A stretch of DNA of 6,003 bases, taken from NCBI GenBank assembly GCA_905192935.1, contig CAJJMX010000108.1, positions 1-6,003 on the forward strand, in the 5' to 3' direction. Of this stretch, positions 1 through 5,839 are shown piece after piece. The stretch comes from an uncultured Mailhella sp. (lineage in GTDB: Bacteria; Desulfobacterota; Desulfovibrionia; Desulfovibrionales; Desulfovibrionaceae). How positions within the stretch are numbered: the first letter of the stretch is position 1; every line of letters starts with the position of its first letter. A model generated the notes under the pieces. It did no database searches and was not told the origin of the DNA. It saw nothing but the letters and a program-made list of their open reading frames with translations. The translations under genes were made by a program, and so were the position numbers.

Positions 1-223
1 GCCGCTCATGTGGCTCGACAAGGCGCAGACCTGGGAGCTGGCCGACAGGCTCGGAGTGTTCGAGCTCGTGCGCACGCGTACCGTGACCTGCTACAACGGC
101 ATCGCGGGAGACGGCTGCGGCGAGTGTCCGGCCTGCCGTCTGCGCCGTCAGGGACTCGAGCGCTATCTTGAAAAGAAAAGACGGGCGGAAGTTCCGCCTT
201 CAGGAGACACGCATCATGCATGA
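1..223 (+). CDS. queC: 7-cyano-7-deazaguanine synthase QueC, C-terminal fragment
   Basis: The reading frame is open at the left edge (first full codon at 2-4) and ends with TGA at 221-223, so only about the last 73 residues are present. QueC uses ATP and ammonia to convert 7-carboxy-7-deazaguanine to preQ0 in the cytoplasm, a step of queuosine synthesis. The recognisable parts are the PLMWLDKAQTWELAD segment, then CYNG, then DGCGECPACRLR. The four cysteines (codons at 89, 116, 125 and 134) have the C-x8-C-x2-C-x2-C spacing of the QueC zinc site. The ATP-binding SGGxDS loop lies upstream, outside the window. The gene overlaps queF by 8 nt, which suggests translational coupling in one operon. 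The short tail after the GLERYL segment is lysine/arginine rich and carries the queF ribosome-binding site. The identification is firm; the N-terminus cannot be judged. Confidence 0.95.
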   Translation, partial: PLMWLDKAQTWELADRLGVFELVRTRTVTCYNGIAGDGCGECPACRLRRQGLERYLEKKRRAEVPPSGDTHHA

Positions 224-677
224 CCGCAGGGACGAGAATCTCACGCTTCTTGGTTCTCCCACGAAATACCGTCAGGACTACGCCCCGGAAGTTCTCGAGA
301 CCTTCGAGAACCGTCACGCCGGAAACGACTACTGGGTGCGCTTCAACTGTCCGGAATTCACGAGCCTTTGCCCCATCACGGGCCAGCCGGACTTCGCGGA
401 GATACGCATCGAGTACATCCCCGACGTGAAGATGGTGGAGAGCAAGAGCCTCAAGCTCTATCTGTTCAGCTTCCGCAATCACGGCGACTTTCATGAGGAC
501 TGCGTGAACGTCATCATGAAGGACCTCATAAAGCTCATGGATCCCCGCTACATCGAGGTGACGGGCATATTCACGCCGCGCGGCGGCATTTCCATCTATC
601 CGTACTGCAACTACGGCCGCCCGGGCACGAAGTACGAGAAGATGGCCGAATTCCGCATGCTGCATCACGATCTCTAG
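216..677 (+). CDS. queF: NADPH-dependent 7-cyano-7-deazaguanine reductase QueF, short type
   Basis: QueF reduces the nitrile of preQ0 to the aminomethyl group of preQ1, using two NADPH, for queuosine synthesis. The 153-residue product matches the short single-domain (Bacillus-like) form, not the roughly 280-residue E. coli form. Visible family features are FTSLCPITGQPDFA, with the thioimide-forming Cys52 and the proton-donor Asp59, and ESKSLKLY (residues 75-82), the QueF signature that includes the substrate-binding Glu75. FHE follows at 92-94, where Glu94 fits the second substrate-binding glutamate. The frame is open upstream to 168, but I chose ATG 216. AGGAG at 202-206 lies 9 nt before it, and MHDRRDENLTLLG is a normal QueF N-terminus. 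The start lies inside the end of queC, so the two are probably translated from one mRNA. An intrinsic terminator follows 33 nt after the stop. Confidence 0.97.
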   Translation: MHDRRDENLTLLGSPTKYRQDYAPEVLETFENRHAGNDYWVRFNCPEFTSLCPITGQPDFAEIRIEYIPDVKMVESKSLKLYLFSFRNHGDFHEDCVNVIMKDLIKLMDPRYIEVTGIFTPRGGISIYPYCNYGRPGTKYEKMAEFRMLHHDL

Positions 678-710
678 ACGGCGCGCCGCATTCTTCGCAG
701 GCGTGTCCGC

Positions 711-746
711 AAAAAGGCCCCGCGTTCCGCACGCAGGGCCTTTTTT
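711..746 (+). terminator. Intrinsic terminator of queC-queF
   Basis: GGCCC (716-720) pairs with GGGCC (736-740). After a C/A mismatch, GCGT (722-725) pairs with ACGC (731-734) around a 5 nt loop. Six T residues follow at 741-746. Five A residues at 711-715 mean it could also work in the opposite direction. It ends the queuosine operon and separates it from tilS. Confidence 0.9.
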
Positions 747-789
747 CATCGCCGGACAGGGGGAGCCGCGGGAACCTTGTCGCGTCCGT

Positions 790-819
790 TTGACAAAGCT
801 CTCCCGGCCCGGACATAGT
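790..819 (+). promoter_or_regulatory. Probable sigma70-type promoter of tilS
   Basis: A perfect -35 hexamer TTGACA (790-795) is followed after 18 bp by CATAGT (814-819), which matches four of six positions of TATAAT. The site lies just after the queF terminator and 63 bp before the tilS start, which fits independent transcription of tilS. The leader then holds a 7 bp GC hairpin (GCCGGGC 825-831 with GCCCGGC 840-846). The promoter is inferred from sequence alone. Confidence 0.6.
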
Positions 820-881
820 GGGAAGCCGGGCGGCCCTGCGCCCGGCCCGGCCTTATCCATCGCTGCAAGGAGGCTCCATCT

Positions 882-1907
882 ATGCCGGATCCCATGTTTT
901 CCCTGAAAAGTCTTGCTCCTGAGGATGCGCGCAGAGCGCTTGACGTGGCGCGCTTCGTCGGCGGGGAGCTCGGGGTGGATCTTCGGGGCGCGAGCGTGGT
1001 GACGGCGCTTTCCGGCGGGGCCGATTCCACGGCGCTGCTCGTCTTTTTCTGCGCGCTGCGCGAGCATCTCGGCATCACGCTTTTCGCCGCGCATCTCGAC
1101 CACGGCCTGCGGCCCGAGAGCGCCGCCGAGGCCGAGGCTGCGGCCGCGCTCTGCCGCCGCTTCGACGTGCCCTTTTTCGTGCGGCGCGAGGATGTGGGAG
1201 CCATGGCGCGGGAGTGGAAATGCGGCGTGGAGGAGGCGGGACGGCGCGTGCGCTACGCCTTTCTTGAGGATTGCCGGAGGAAGGCGGGCGCGGCGTGGGT
1301 GCTCACGGCGCATCACGCCGGAGATTTGGCGGAAGACGTGCTCATGCGTCTTTCCCGCGGGGCGCTCTGGCCGGGACTCGGCGGCATGAGGGGCGTTGTG
1401 GACGAGCCGGGCCGTCATGTGCTCCGTCCTCTGCTCATGCTGGAGAAGAAGGACCTTGAAGCCATGCTCCGAAGACTCGGCATCGCGTGGCAGGAAGACG
1501 CCTCCAACAAAAGCCGCGCGTGGAAGAGGAACCGCATGCGTCTTGATGTCGTGCCTCTGTTTCTGGCGGAGAATCCCTCGTTCTTCGACGGCGTGCGCCG
1601 TCTGTGGCGCGCGGCCCGAAGGGACGAGCGCTTCTGGCGGGAGCGTCTGTCCGCGGCGCTCACGAAAAGCGACGGGGGCGTGCTCATCGCGGACGCGAAG
1701 CTCCGGGAGCTCGGCGAGGAAGGCCGGATGCGCGCCATGGCGCAGGCGCTTCGCCTTCTTCGCGGCGAGGTGCGCGCGGACAGGCTGGAAGCTCTGGAGA
1801 CGGCCTGGAAGCGGCGTCTTTTTCCCCGGCGCTTTTCCTTCGGCGGAGGCATCAAGGCCGAGCTTTCCGGCCGCGGCGTGCTGTTTTTCGAGGCCCCGGG
1901 ACGATAG
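882..1907 (+). CDS. tilS: tRNA(Ile)-lysidine synthase TilS, compact form
   Basis: TilS joins lysine to C34 of tRNA-Ile(CAU) using ATP, making lysidine. The tRNA then reads AUA and is charged with isoleucine, so the gene is normally essential. The 341-residue protein shows the N-type ATP-pyrophosphatase P-loop SGGADS at 44-49, HLDHGLR at 71-77, and a TAHHAGDLAED segment at 142-152 followed by LMRLSRG. PLLMLEKKDLEAML and EDASNKSRAWKRNRMR are typical of the later part of the catalytic domain. E. coli TilS is about 430 residues, so this protein has little or no separate C-terminal tRNA-binding domain, similar to short TilS forms. The segment usually written HHxDDQxET reads HHAGDLAED here, a divergence in the ATP-site region. 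AAGGAGG (867-873) lies 8 nt before ATG 882; a second ATG at 894 is less well placed. The gene appears monocistronic with its own promoter. Confidence 0.93.
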   Translation: MPDPMFSLKSLAPEDARRALDVARFVGGELGVDLRGASVVTALSGGADSTALLVFFCALREHLGITLFAAHLDHGLRPESAAEAEAAAALCRRFDVPFFVRREDVGAMAREWKCGVEEAGRRVRYAFLEDCRRKAGAAWVLTAHHAGDLAEDVLMRLSRGALWPGLGGMRGVVDEPGRHVLRPLLMLEKKDLEAMLRRLGIAWQEDASNKSRAWKRNRMRLDVVPLFLAENPSFFDGVRRLWRAARRDERFWRERLSAALTKSDGGVLIADAKLRELGEEGRMRAMAQALRLLRGEVRADRLEALETAWKRRLFPRRFSFGGGIKAELSGRGVLFFEAPGR

Positions 1908-2100
1908 CCTCCTTGCCGGAGTCCTTCTTCGTGATGCCCCGGACGCGGCACGGGCGGCCTTTGCGGTCCTGCCTAAGGGCCGGGAATCTGTAACACTATG
2001 CAAGAATTGCGTGAAATGCCGCCAAAAAGAGGGAAAATCTGATAACTTGCGCAGCAATATGTTGTTTTTATTCAAATAAGTTTCTTGCCTAATCTTTCCC
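1908..2100. other. Gene-free stretch with an AT-rich island after tilS
   Basis: No convincing gene was found. The first 80 nt keep the local GC-rich composition. From about 1989 to 2096 the sequence becomes clearly AT-rich, with runs such as TTGTTTTTATTCAAATAAG, unlike everything else in the window. A 13-codon ORF (1998-2042) has no ribosome-binding site and is not called. No clear terminator follows tilS before 2102, so tilS transcripts may run to the terminator at 2102-2123. The island could hold a promoter, for example TTGCGC (2047-2052) with TATTCA (2069-2074), but the match is weak. Confidence 0.5.
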
Positions 2101-2101
2101 T

Positions 2102-2123
2102 GCCCCTGAAAAGGGGCGTTTTT
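2102..2123 (+). terminator. Intrinsic terminator between tilS and fmdB
   Basis: GCCCC (2102-2106) pairs with GGGGC (2113-2117) around a TGAAAA loop, and G plus five T residues follow (2118-2123). The stem is short but fully GC. It is the first credible stop for transcripts coming from tilS. Confidence 0.7.
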
Positions 2124-2139
2124 GCCTTTTGCCTTACCC

Positions 2140-2167
2140 TTGCCAGCTGGTGTAGGGTGCTTATCTA
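2140..2167 (+). promoter_or_regulatory. Candidate promoter of fmdB
   Basis: TTGCCA (2140-2145, five of six matches to TTGACA) is followed after 16 bp by TATCTA (2162-2167). It sits between the upstream terminator and the fmdB leader, so transcription would begin near 2174, just before the leader hairpin. This is inference from sequence only. Confidence 0.45.
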
Positions 2168-2176
2168 GCTGCAAGA

Positions 2177-2204
2177 GAAGGCGGGAGAGCGCCTTCCAGT
2201 TTTT
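2177..2204 (+). promoter_or_regulatory. Leader hairpin with U-tract before fmdB
   Basis: GAAGGCG (2177-2183) pairs perfectly with CGCCTTC (2190-2196) around a GGAGAG loop. CAG and five T residues follow (2200-2204). It lies within the predicted 5' leader, 7 nt before the fmdB ribosome-binding site (AGGAG, 2211-2215). It resembles a weak terminator and could act as an attenuator, or simply as a 5' stabilising stem. Confidence 0.45.
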
Positions 2205-2222
2205 CTCGCGAGGAGTTTTACC

Positions 2223-2501
2223 ATGCCGCTGTACGATTTTGAATGCAGGGACTGCCGGCACACCTTTGAGGAGCTGGCCTTCGATGACGACGACATCATA
2301 ACCTGCCCCAAGTGCGGGTCGCAGAACACGGCCCGGCTCGTTTCCGCGCCGAGCCCGCTCAAGACCGGAGCGTTCCCCTTCAAGATAGGCCCGCGTCCGG
2401 CCTGGATGAACGACAAAAGACTCAATCGGAACAGTCCCTGTCACGGCAACTGCTCCTCATGCGGCGGAGGAGCGGCCGGCGGCACCTCTTCGCAGCAATA
2501 G
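2223..2501 (+). CDS. FmdB-family zinc-ribbon protein
   Basis: This 92-residue protein belongs to the FmdB/CxxC_CxxC_SSSS putative regulatory family. It starts with the typical MPLYDFECRDC. Cys8-x2-Cys11 and Cys28-x2-Cys31 form the zinc ribbon (CRDC and CPKC), separated by an acidic patch DDDD at 21-24. FmdB was named for a proposed regulator of formamidase genes, but the biochemical role of these short proteins is not established, so I assign no target. The C-terminal half is low in complexity. It carries a second cysteine group, CHGNCSSCGGG (Cys73, Cys77, Cys80), followed by a Gly/Ser/Gln tail. AGGAG (2211-2215) lies 7 nt before ATG 2223. The degP gene begins 101 nt after the stop, with no terminator seen between, so the two may share a transcript. 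Confidence 0.88.
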   Translation: MPLYDFECRDCRHTFEELAFDDDDIITCPKCGSQNTARLVSAPSPLKTGAFPFKIGPRPAWMNDKRLNRNSPCHGNCSSCGGGAAGGTSSQQ

Positions 2502-2602
2502 GTTTTTCTTCGGAATTACAATGGCATGAAAGGCTTCTGCGCAGTACAAGAAATTCAGGAGCCTCATCTCCCCTGAAATGCGAATGCACAAGGAGTTCTC
2601 TT
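2502..2602 (+). promoter_or_regulatory. degP upstream region with weak promoter candidates
   Basis: This 101 nt spacer has no terminator. It holds a good -10-like TACAAT (2517-2522) but no well-spaced -35. It also holds GGAATTA (2512-2518) followed after 17 bp by TCTGC (2536-2540), loosely like a sigmaE-type envelope-stress promoter. Neither is convincing, and read-through from fmdB is also possible. The degP ribosome-binding site AAGGAG is at 2590-2595. Confidence 0.25.
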
Positions 2603-4018
2603 ATGAACGGCATCCTTAAAAAGACGGCGATTGCCGTCACCGGTTTCATGTTTCTGGCCTCTTCGGCCGTGGCGGCGCCCATGCTGCCCAACTTTGTTCC
2701 TCTGGCCAAGAATGCCGGTCCCGCAGTCGTGAACATCAGCACCGAGCGCGAAGTGGAAAGCCCCGTCATGGGCATGTTCAGCTTCCCCGGCATGGATCAG
2801 TTCTTCGAACAGTTCGGCGGGCCCTTCGGCATGCGTCCCGGACAGCCCATGCCCAAGCAGAAGAGCAGCGCTCTCGGCTCGGGCTTCATCATTTCCGCCG
2901 ACGGCTACATCGTCACGAACAACCACGTGGTGGAAGGCGCCGACAAGATCACCGTGAAGCTCAACGGCGACAAGTCCGACGGTCTGGCCGCCAAGGTGGT
3001 GGGCACCGATGCGGAAACCGACCTCGCCCTGCTCAAGGTGGAGAGCAAGAATCCTCTGCCCGTGCTCAAGTTCGGCGACTCCGACGCCATGGAAGTGGGC
3101 GACTGGGTGGTGGCCATCGGCAACCCCTTCGGTCTCAGCAACACCGTGACCGCCGGCATCCTGAGCGCCAAGGGCCGCGACATCCACGCCGGTCCCTTCG
3201 ACAACTTCCTCCAGACCGACGCCTCCATCAACCCCGGCAACAGCGGCGGCCCGCTCATCAACATGGAAGGTGAGGTCATCGGCATCAACACCGCCATTTC
3301 CGCCAGCGGTCAGGGCATCGGCTTCGCCATCCCGAGCAGCCTTGCCTCCAAGGTCATCAACGATCTGCGCGAAGGCAAGAAGGTCAGCCGCGGCTGGCTC
3401 GGCGTGACCATCCAGGACGTGGACGAGAACACCGCCAAGGCTCTGGGTCTCAAGAGCGCCGGCGGCGCGCTCATCGGCTCCGTGCTCGACGACGAACCTG
3501 CCGCCAAGGCCGGTCTGCGTGCGGGCGACGTCATCGTCCGCGTGGGCGACAACGCCATCGACAGCGCTTCCGCCGTCACGAGAAGCGTGGCCTCCCTCAA
3601 GCCCGGCACCAAGGTGGACATCACCGTGATGCGCAACGGCAAGGAAGTGAAGAGCACCGTCACCCTCGGTGAACGCTCCACGCATACCGATGCGGCGCAG
3701 ACCCCCGGTCAGCAGAGCGAAGGCGGCGACCTCGGCGTGAGCATCAAGCCCCTGACTCCCGACGACGCCCGCGCTCTCCAGCTCTCTTCCGACGTGAAGG
3801 GCCTGCTCGTGGTGAACGTGAAGGGCAACGGCCCCGCCGCGGAAGCGGGCATCCGTACCGGCGACGTGATCCTCTCGGCCAACCTCAAGCCCGTGACCAC
3901 CGCCAAGGATCTCGTTTCCATCGTCCGCAAGGAAGGCAAGGAACGCGGCGCCGTCATGCTTCAGGTCAACCGTCACGGCGAGACCTTCTTCATCACCGTG
4001 AACCTCGAAAACAAGTAA
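2603..4018 (+). CDS. degP: Periplasmic serine protease Do/DegP (HtrA family)
   Basis: This 471-residue protease and chaperone of the S1C family degrades or refolds damaged periplasmic proteins. An N-terminal signal peptide (KK at 6-7, a hydrophobic core, then AVA) is probably cut after Ala24, which exports it to the periplasm. The catalytic triad is His108 in TNNHVVEGA, Asp140 in ETDLALLKV and Ser214 in NPGNSGGPL. A Met/Phe/Gly/Pro-rich loop (about 53-88) sits at the LA-loop position. Two PDZ domains follow, about 265-355 (RGWLGVTIQDV) and 373-468 (LGVSIKPL), the arrangement of DegP/DegQ proteins. The frame is open upstream to 2312, but ATG 2603 is clearly the start, with AAGGAG 7 nt before it and the signal peptide immediately after. 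DegP and DegQ cannot be separated by sequence alone. Tandem hairpins end the transcript. Confidence 0.96.
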   Translation: MNGILKKTAIAVTGFMFLASSAVAAPMLPNFVPLAKNAGPAVVNISTEREVESPVMGMFSFPGMDQFFEQFGGPFGMRPGQPMPKQKSSALGSGFIISADGYIVTNNHVVEGADKITVKLNGDKSDGLAAKVVGTDAETDLALLKVESKNPLPVLKFGDSDAMEVGDWVVAIGNPFGLSNTVTAGILSAKGRDIHAGPFDNFLQTDASINPGNSGGPLINMEGEVIGINTAISASGQGIGFAIPSSLASKVINDLREGKKVSRGWLGVTIQDVDENTAKALGLKSAGGALIGSVLDDEPAAKAGLRAGDVIVRVGDNAIDSASAVTRSVASLKPGTKVDITVMRNGKEVKSTVTLGERSTHTDAAQTPGQQSEGGDLGVSIKPLTPDDARALQLSSDVKGLLVVNVKGNGPAAEAGIRTGDVILSANLKPVTTAKDLVSIVRKEGKERGAVMLQVNRHGETFFITVNLENK

Positions 4019-4045
4019 TCGCTCCGACCCCTCGGGCGTAAGATC

Positions 4046-4072
4046 GAGGCGGCGGGTCCATCCCGCCGCCTC
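4046..4072 (+). repeat. Strong GC hairpin after degP
   Basis: GAGGCGGCGGG (4046-4056) pairs perfectly with CCCGCCGCCTC (4062-4072), an 11 bp stem with a 5 nt loop. There is no T-run directly after it (CTGCTGTTAAAT). It is therefore more likely a 3' stabilising stem or part of a tandem termination structure than a stand-alone terminator. Confidence 0.75.
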
Positions 4073-4097
4073 CTGCTGTTAAATCCCCGGCGTTTTC

Positions 4098-4134
4098 CGC
4101 GAAGGCGCAAGTCTGCGTCTTCGCGTTTTTTTTT
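4098..4134 (+). terminator. Strong intrinsic terminator of degP
   Basis: CGCGAAGGCGCA (4098-4109) pairs with TGCGTCTTCGCG (4114-4125) through 12 bp, including one G-T wobble, with a 4 nt loop. Nine T residues follow at 4126-4134. This is the best terminator in the window. Confidence 0.95.
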
Positions 4135-4407
4135 GTCCCTGCCGGGAGGGCGTCCGACGCGCCGCTTCTTCGTATCCTGCGCGTCCCGGGCTTTCGGCGG
4201 CCGTGTGCGCGCTGCGGAAGCGCCGCCTTTTTTTGCGGCGGGAGGCCTCGTTTCCGGCGTTTTTTCACGGCGGGACCGACCTTGTGAACAGGCCGGAAAT
4301 GCTGGACGAAATCCCGTTTCCTCTCTATGTTGCTTGGGTCCGCGTCTTGGAGGGCGCGGGAGAGCTGTGCCGAGCCATAATCGGTTCCTTCGACCCCTGG
4401 AGTTTTC
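4135..4407 (+). promoter_or_regulatory. Gene-free leader region of the MFS gene with competing hairpins
   Basis: No credible gene was found in this 273 nt. GGCGGC (4196-4201) can pair with GCCGCC (4222-4227), which is followed by seven T residues (4228-4234) as in a terminator. The overlapping CGCCGC (4221-4226) can instead pair with GCGGCG (4235-4240), placing the T-run in the loop. The two pairings exclude each other. A weak promoter candidate is TGGACG (4303-4308), 17 bp, TATGTT (4326-4331). A CATAAT at 4376-4381 has no matching -35. If the 4303 promoter is real, the competing hairpins lie upstream of the transcript and have no attenuator role for it. Confidence 0.35.
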
Positions 4408-5625
4408 ATGTCTGTTTCACCTTTTAAAAGCACCGGCGCCCGTCTTTTCATGGCGTCCATCCTCGGTTTTCTTGCCGCCATGGGCCCTCTCTGCACGGAT
4501 TTCTACCTGCCCGCCCTGCCCGACATGGCCGCAGAGCTCGGCAGCGCGCCTTCTCAGATGCAGCTCAGCATCACGGCCTGTCTTCTGGGACTCTCCCTCG
4601 GGCAGATAGTGCTCGGTCCCCTCAGCGACGCGCGGGGACGCAAGGCGCCGCTTCTCATTTCCCTTGCGGTGTTCATTGCCGCGTCCTTTCTCTGCTCCCG
4701 CGCCTCAAGCGTGGGCGAGCTCATCGCGCTGCGCTTCATTCAGGGGCTTGCGGGCAGCGGCGGCGTGGTGCTTTCCCGCGCCATTGCCTGCGATCTCTTC
4801 CGCGGCACGGAGCTGACGAAGTTCTTTTCCCTGCTCATGCTCATCAACGGCGTGGCTCCCATCTTCGGCCCGGTCATCGGCGGGCAGATCCTGCGCTTTT
4901 CCAGCTGGGGCGGCATCTTCGTCTTTCTGGCGCTCTGCGGCGCGGCCCAGTTCTCCCTGGTGCTCTTCGGATGCCCCGAGACCCTGCCTGCCGAAAGGCG
5001 CGTGCAGGGCGGCATGGGACAGTCCGTGCGGGCCATGCTGCGTCTGTTCGGCAACCGCAACTTCCTCTGCTACATGCTCATTCAGGGCTTCGTCATGGCG
5101 GGATTCTTCGGCTACATCTCCGCCTCTCCCTTCGTTCTGCAGAACCTCTACGGGCTTTCGGCCCAGCAGTACTCGCTCTGCTTCGGCCTGAACGGACTCG
5201 GCATCATGATCTTCGCCCAGATAACGGGCCGCGTCTGCACGGCCTACGGGGATCGGACCGTGCTCGGCGCGGGCGTCGCGCTTTCCCTTGCGGCCTCTCT
5301 CGCCATCGTGGCGGTGAGCGTGCTGCATCTGCCCGTGCCCTTCATGATAGGCGCGCTCTTTCTCTTCGTGTCCTGCATAGGCATCACCACGACCACGAGC
5401 TTCTCCCTCGCCATCGCCGCCCAGACCGAGGGCGCGGGCAGCGCGTCCGGCCTGCTCGGCGTGACCTCCTTCGTGTTCGGCGCGGCGGCCTCGCCCCTCG
5501 TGGGCCTCGGCGGCGACGCGACCTCTCTGCCCATGGCCGTCGTGGCGCTCATATCCGGGCTTCTCGTGCTCCTCTTCTTCCGCATGTCCGAAAAGCCCTC
5601 CCGGGCGGCAAGGCGCCGGGCCTAG
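4408..5625 (+). CDS. MFS drug-resistance transporter, Bcr/CflA type
   Basis: The 405-residue product is a 12-helix inner-membrane major facilitator of the DHA1 drug:proton antiporter group. It begins with a TM1 segment ending in CTDFYLPALP (29-38), the typical Bcr/CflA signature with a membrane aspartate (Asp31). Motif A is GPLSDARGRK (70-79), the loop between helices 2 and 3. RFIQG (109-113) is motif B. GVAPIFGPVIGG (148-159) is motif C, the mark of exporters. A basic loop around 190-212 divides the two six-helix halves, and the C-terminus is a positively charged cytoplasmic tail (KPSRAARRRA). Family members export compounds such as bicyclomycin, sulfonamides or cysteine; the substrate here cannot be read from sequence. 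GGAG (4399-4402) lies 5 nt before ATG 4408. The gene appears to stand alone and converges with hysA. Confidence 0.93.
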   Translation: MSVSPFKSTGARLFMASILGFLAAMGPLCTDFYLPALPDMAAELGSAPSQMQLSITACLLGLSLGQIVLGPLSDARGRKAPLLISLAVFIAASFLCSRASSVGELIALRFIQGLAGSGGVVLSRAIACDLFRGTELTKFFSLLMLINGVAPIFGPVIGGQILRFSSWGGIFVFLALCGAAQFSLVLFGCPETLPAERRVQGGMGQSVRAMLRLFGNRNFLCYMLIQGFVMAGFFGYISASPFVLQNLYGLSAQQYSLCFGLNGLGIMIFAQITGRVCTAYGDRTVLGAGVALSLAASLAIVAVSVLHLPVPFMIGALFLFVSCIGITTTTSFSLAIAAQTEGAGSASGLLGVTSFVFGAAASPLVGLGGDATSLPMAVVALISGLLVLLFFRMSEKPSRAARRRA

Positions 5626-5638
5626 ACCCGGACGCCTT

Positions 5639-5664
5639 CGAAGATGCGGACAGGCGCGTCTTCG
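5639..5664 (+). repeat. Hairpin just after the MFS gene
   Basis: CGAAGATGCG (5639-5648) pairs with CGCGTCTTCG (5655-5664) through 10 bp, including one wobble, with a 6 nt loop. It starts 13 nt after the MFS stop and lacks a T-run. As after degP, a plain stem precedes the real terminator, so it may protect the mRNA 3' end. Confidence 0.6.
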
Positions 5665-5676
5665 GCGCTGAACCAT

Positions 5677-5710
5677 AAAAAAAGGTCGGTCCCCAGGGAC
5701 CGCCCTTTTT
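5677..5710. terminator. Bidirectional intrinsic terminator between the MFS gene and hysA
   Basis: GGTCGGTCC (5684-5692) pairs with GGACCGCCC (5697-5705) with one T/C mismatch and a 4 nt loop. Five T residues follow on the + strand (5706-5710). Seven A residues precede it (5677-5683), giving a seven-T tail on the - strand. It can therefore stop transcripts of both convergent genes. Confidence 0.85.
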
Positions 5711-5764
5711 CGGGATCGCGTCGTCGGCCGGAAGAAGGCCGTCCCGTCGTCCGGAGAAGCAGGG

Positions 5765-5811
5765 GGCGGCGGACATCATGGAGTTTGCCCTGTGAGCGTG
5801 ATGTCGCCGCC
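5765..5811 (-). repeat. Bulged long hairpin in the hysA 3' region
   Basis: GGCGGC plus GACATCA (5765-5770 and 5772-5778) pairs with TGATGTC plus GCCGCC (5799-5805 and 5806-5811). This gives 13 bp with a single bulged G at 5771 and a loop of about 20 nt. On the minus strand it begins 28 nt after the hysA stop. It lacks a clean T-run, so it may be an mRNA 3' stabilising stem ahead of the terminator at 5677-5705. Confidence 0.55.
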
Positions 5812-5839
5812 TTCTTCGCGTCGATCTGACGGGAGAGTT

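Noticed and set aside
1998..2042. A 13-codon ORF in the AT-rich island as a leader peptide
   Set aside because: It has no ribosome-binding site, no run of regulatory codons and no attenuator directly after it.
6..2444. An 812-codon open frame on the minus strand across queC, queF, tilS and fmdB
   Set aside because: It is antisense to four well-identified genes and crosses their terminators. It has no recognisable domain and reflects GC-rich codon bias in the opposite frame.
2312..2602. An N-terminal extension of degP in frame from 2312
   Set aside because: It overlaps fmdB out of frame and would bury the signal peptide. ATG 2603 has a strong ribosome-binding site.
2564..3976. A 470-codon open frame on the minus strand opposite degP
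   Set aside because: Its composition is dominated by His, Gly, Ala, Val and Asp, the usual antisense shadow of a strongly biased gene. No domain or ribosome-binding site supports it.
4203..4427. A 74-codon ORF starting with GTG upstream of, and overlapping, the MFS start
   Set aside because: It lacks a ribosome-binding site, has no known domain and overlaps the MFS start out of frame. It is probably chance.
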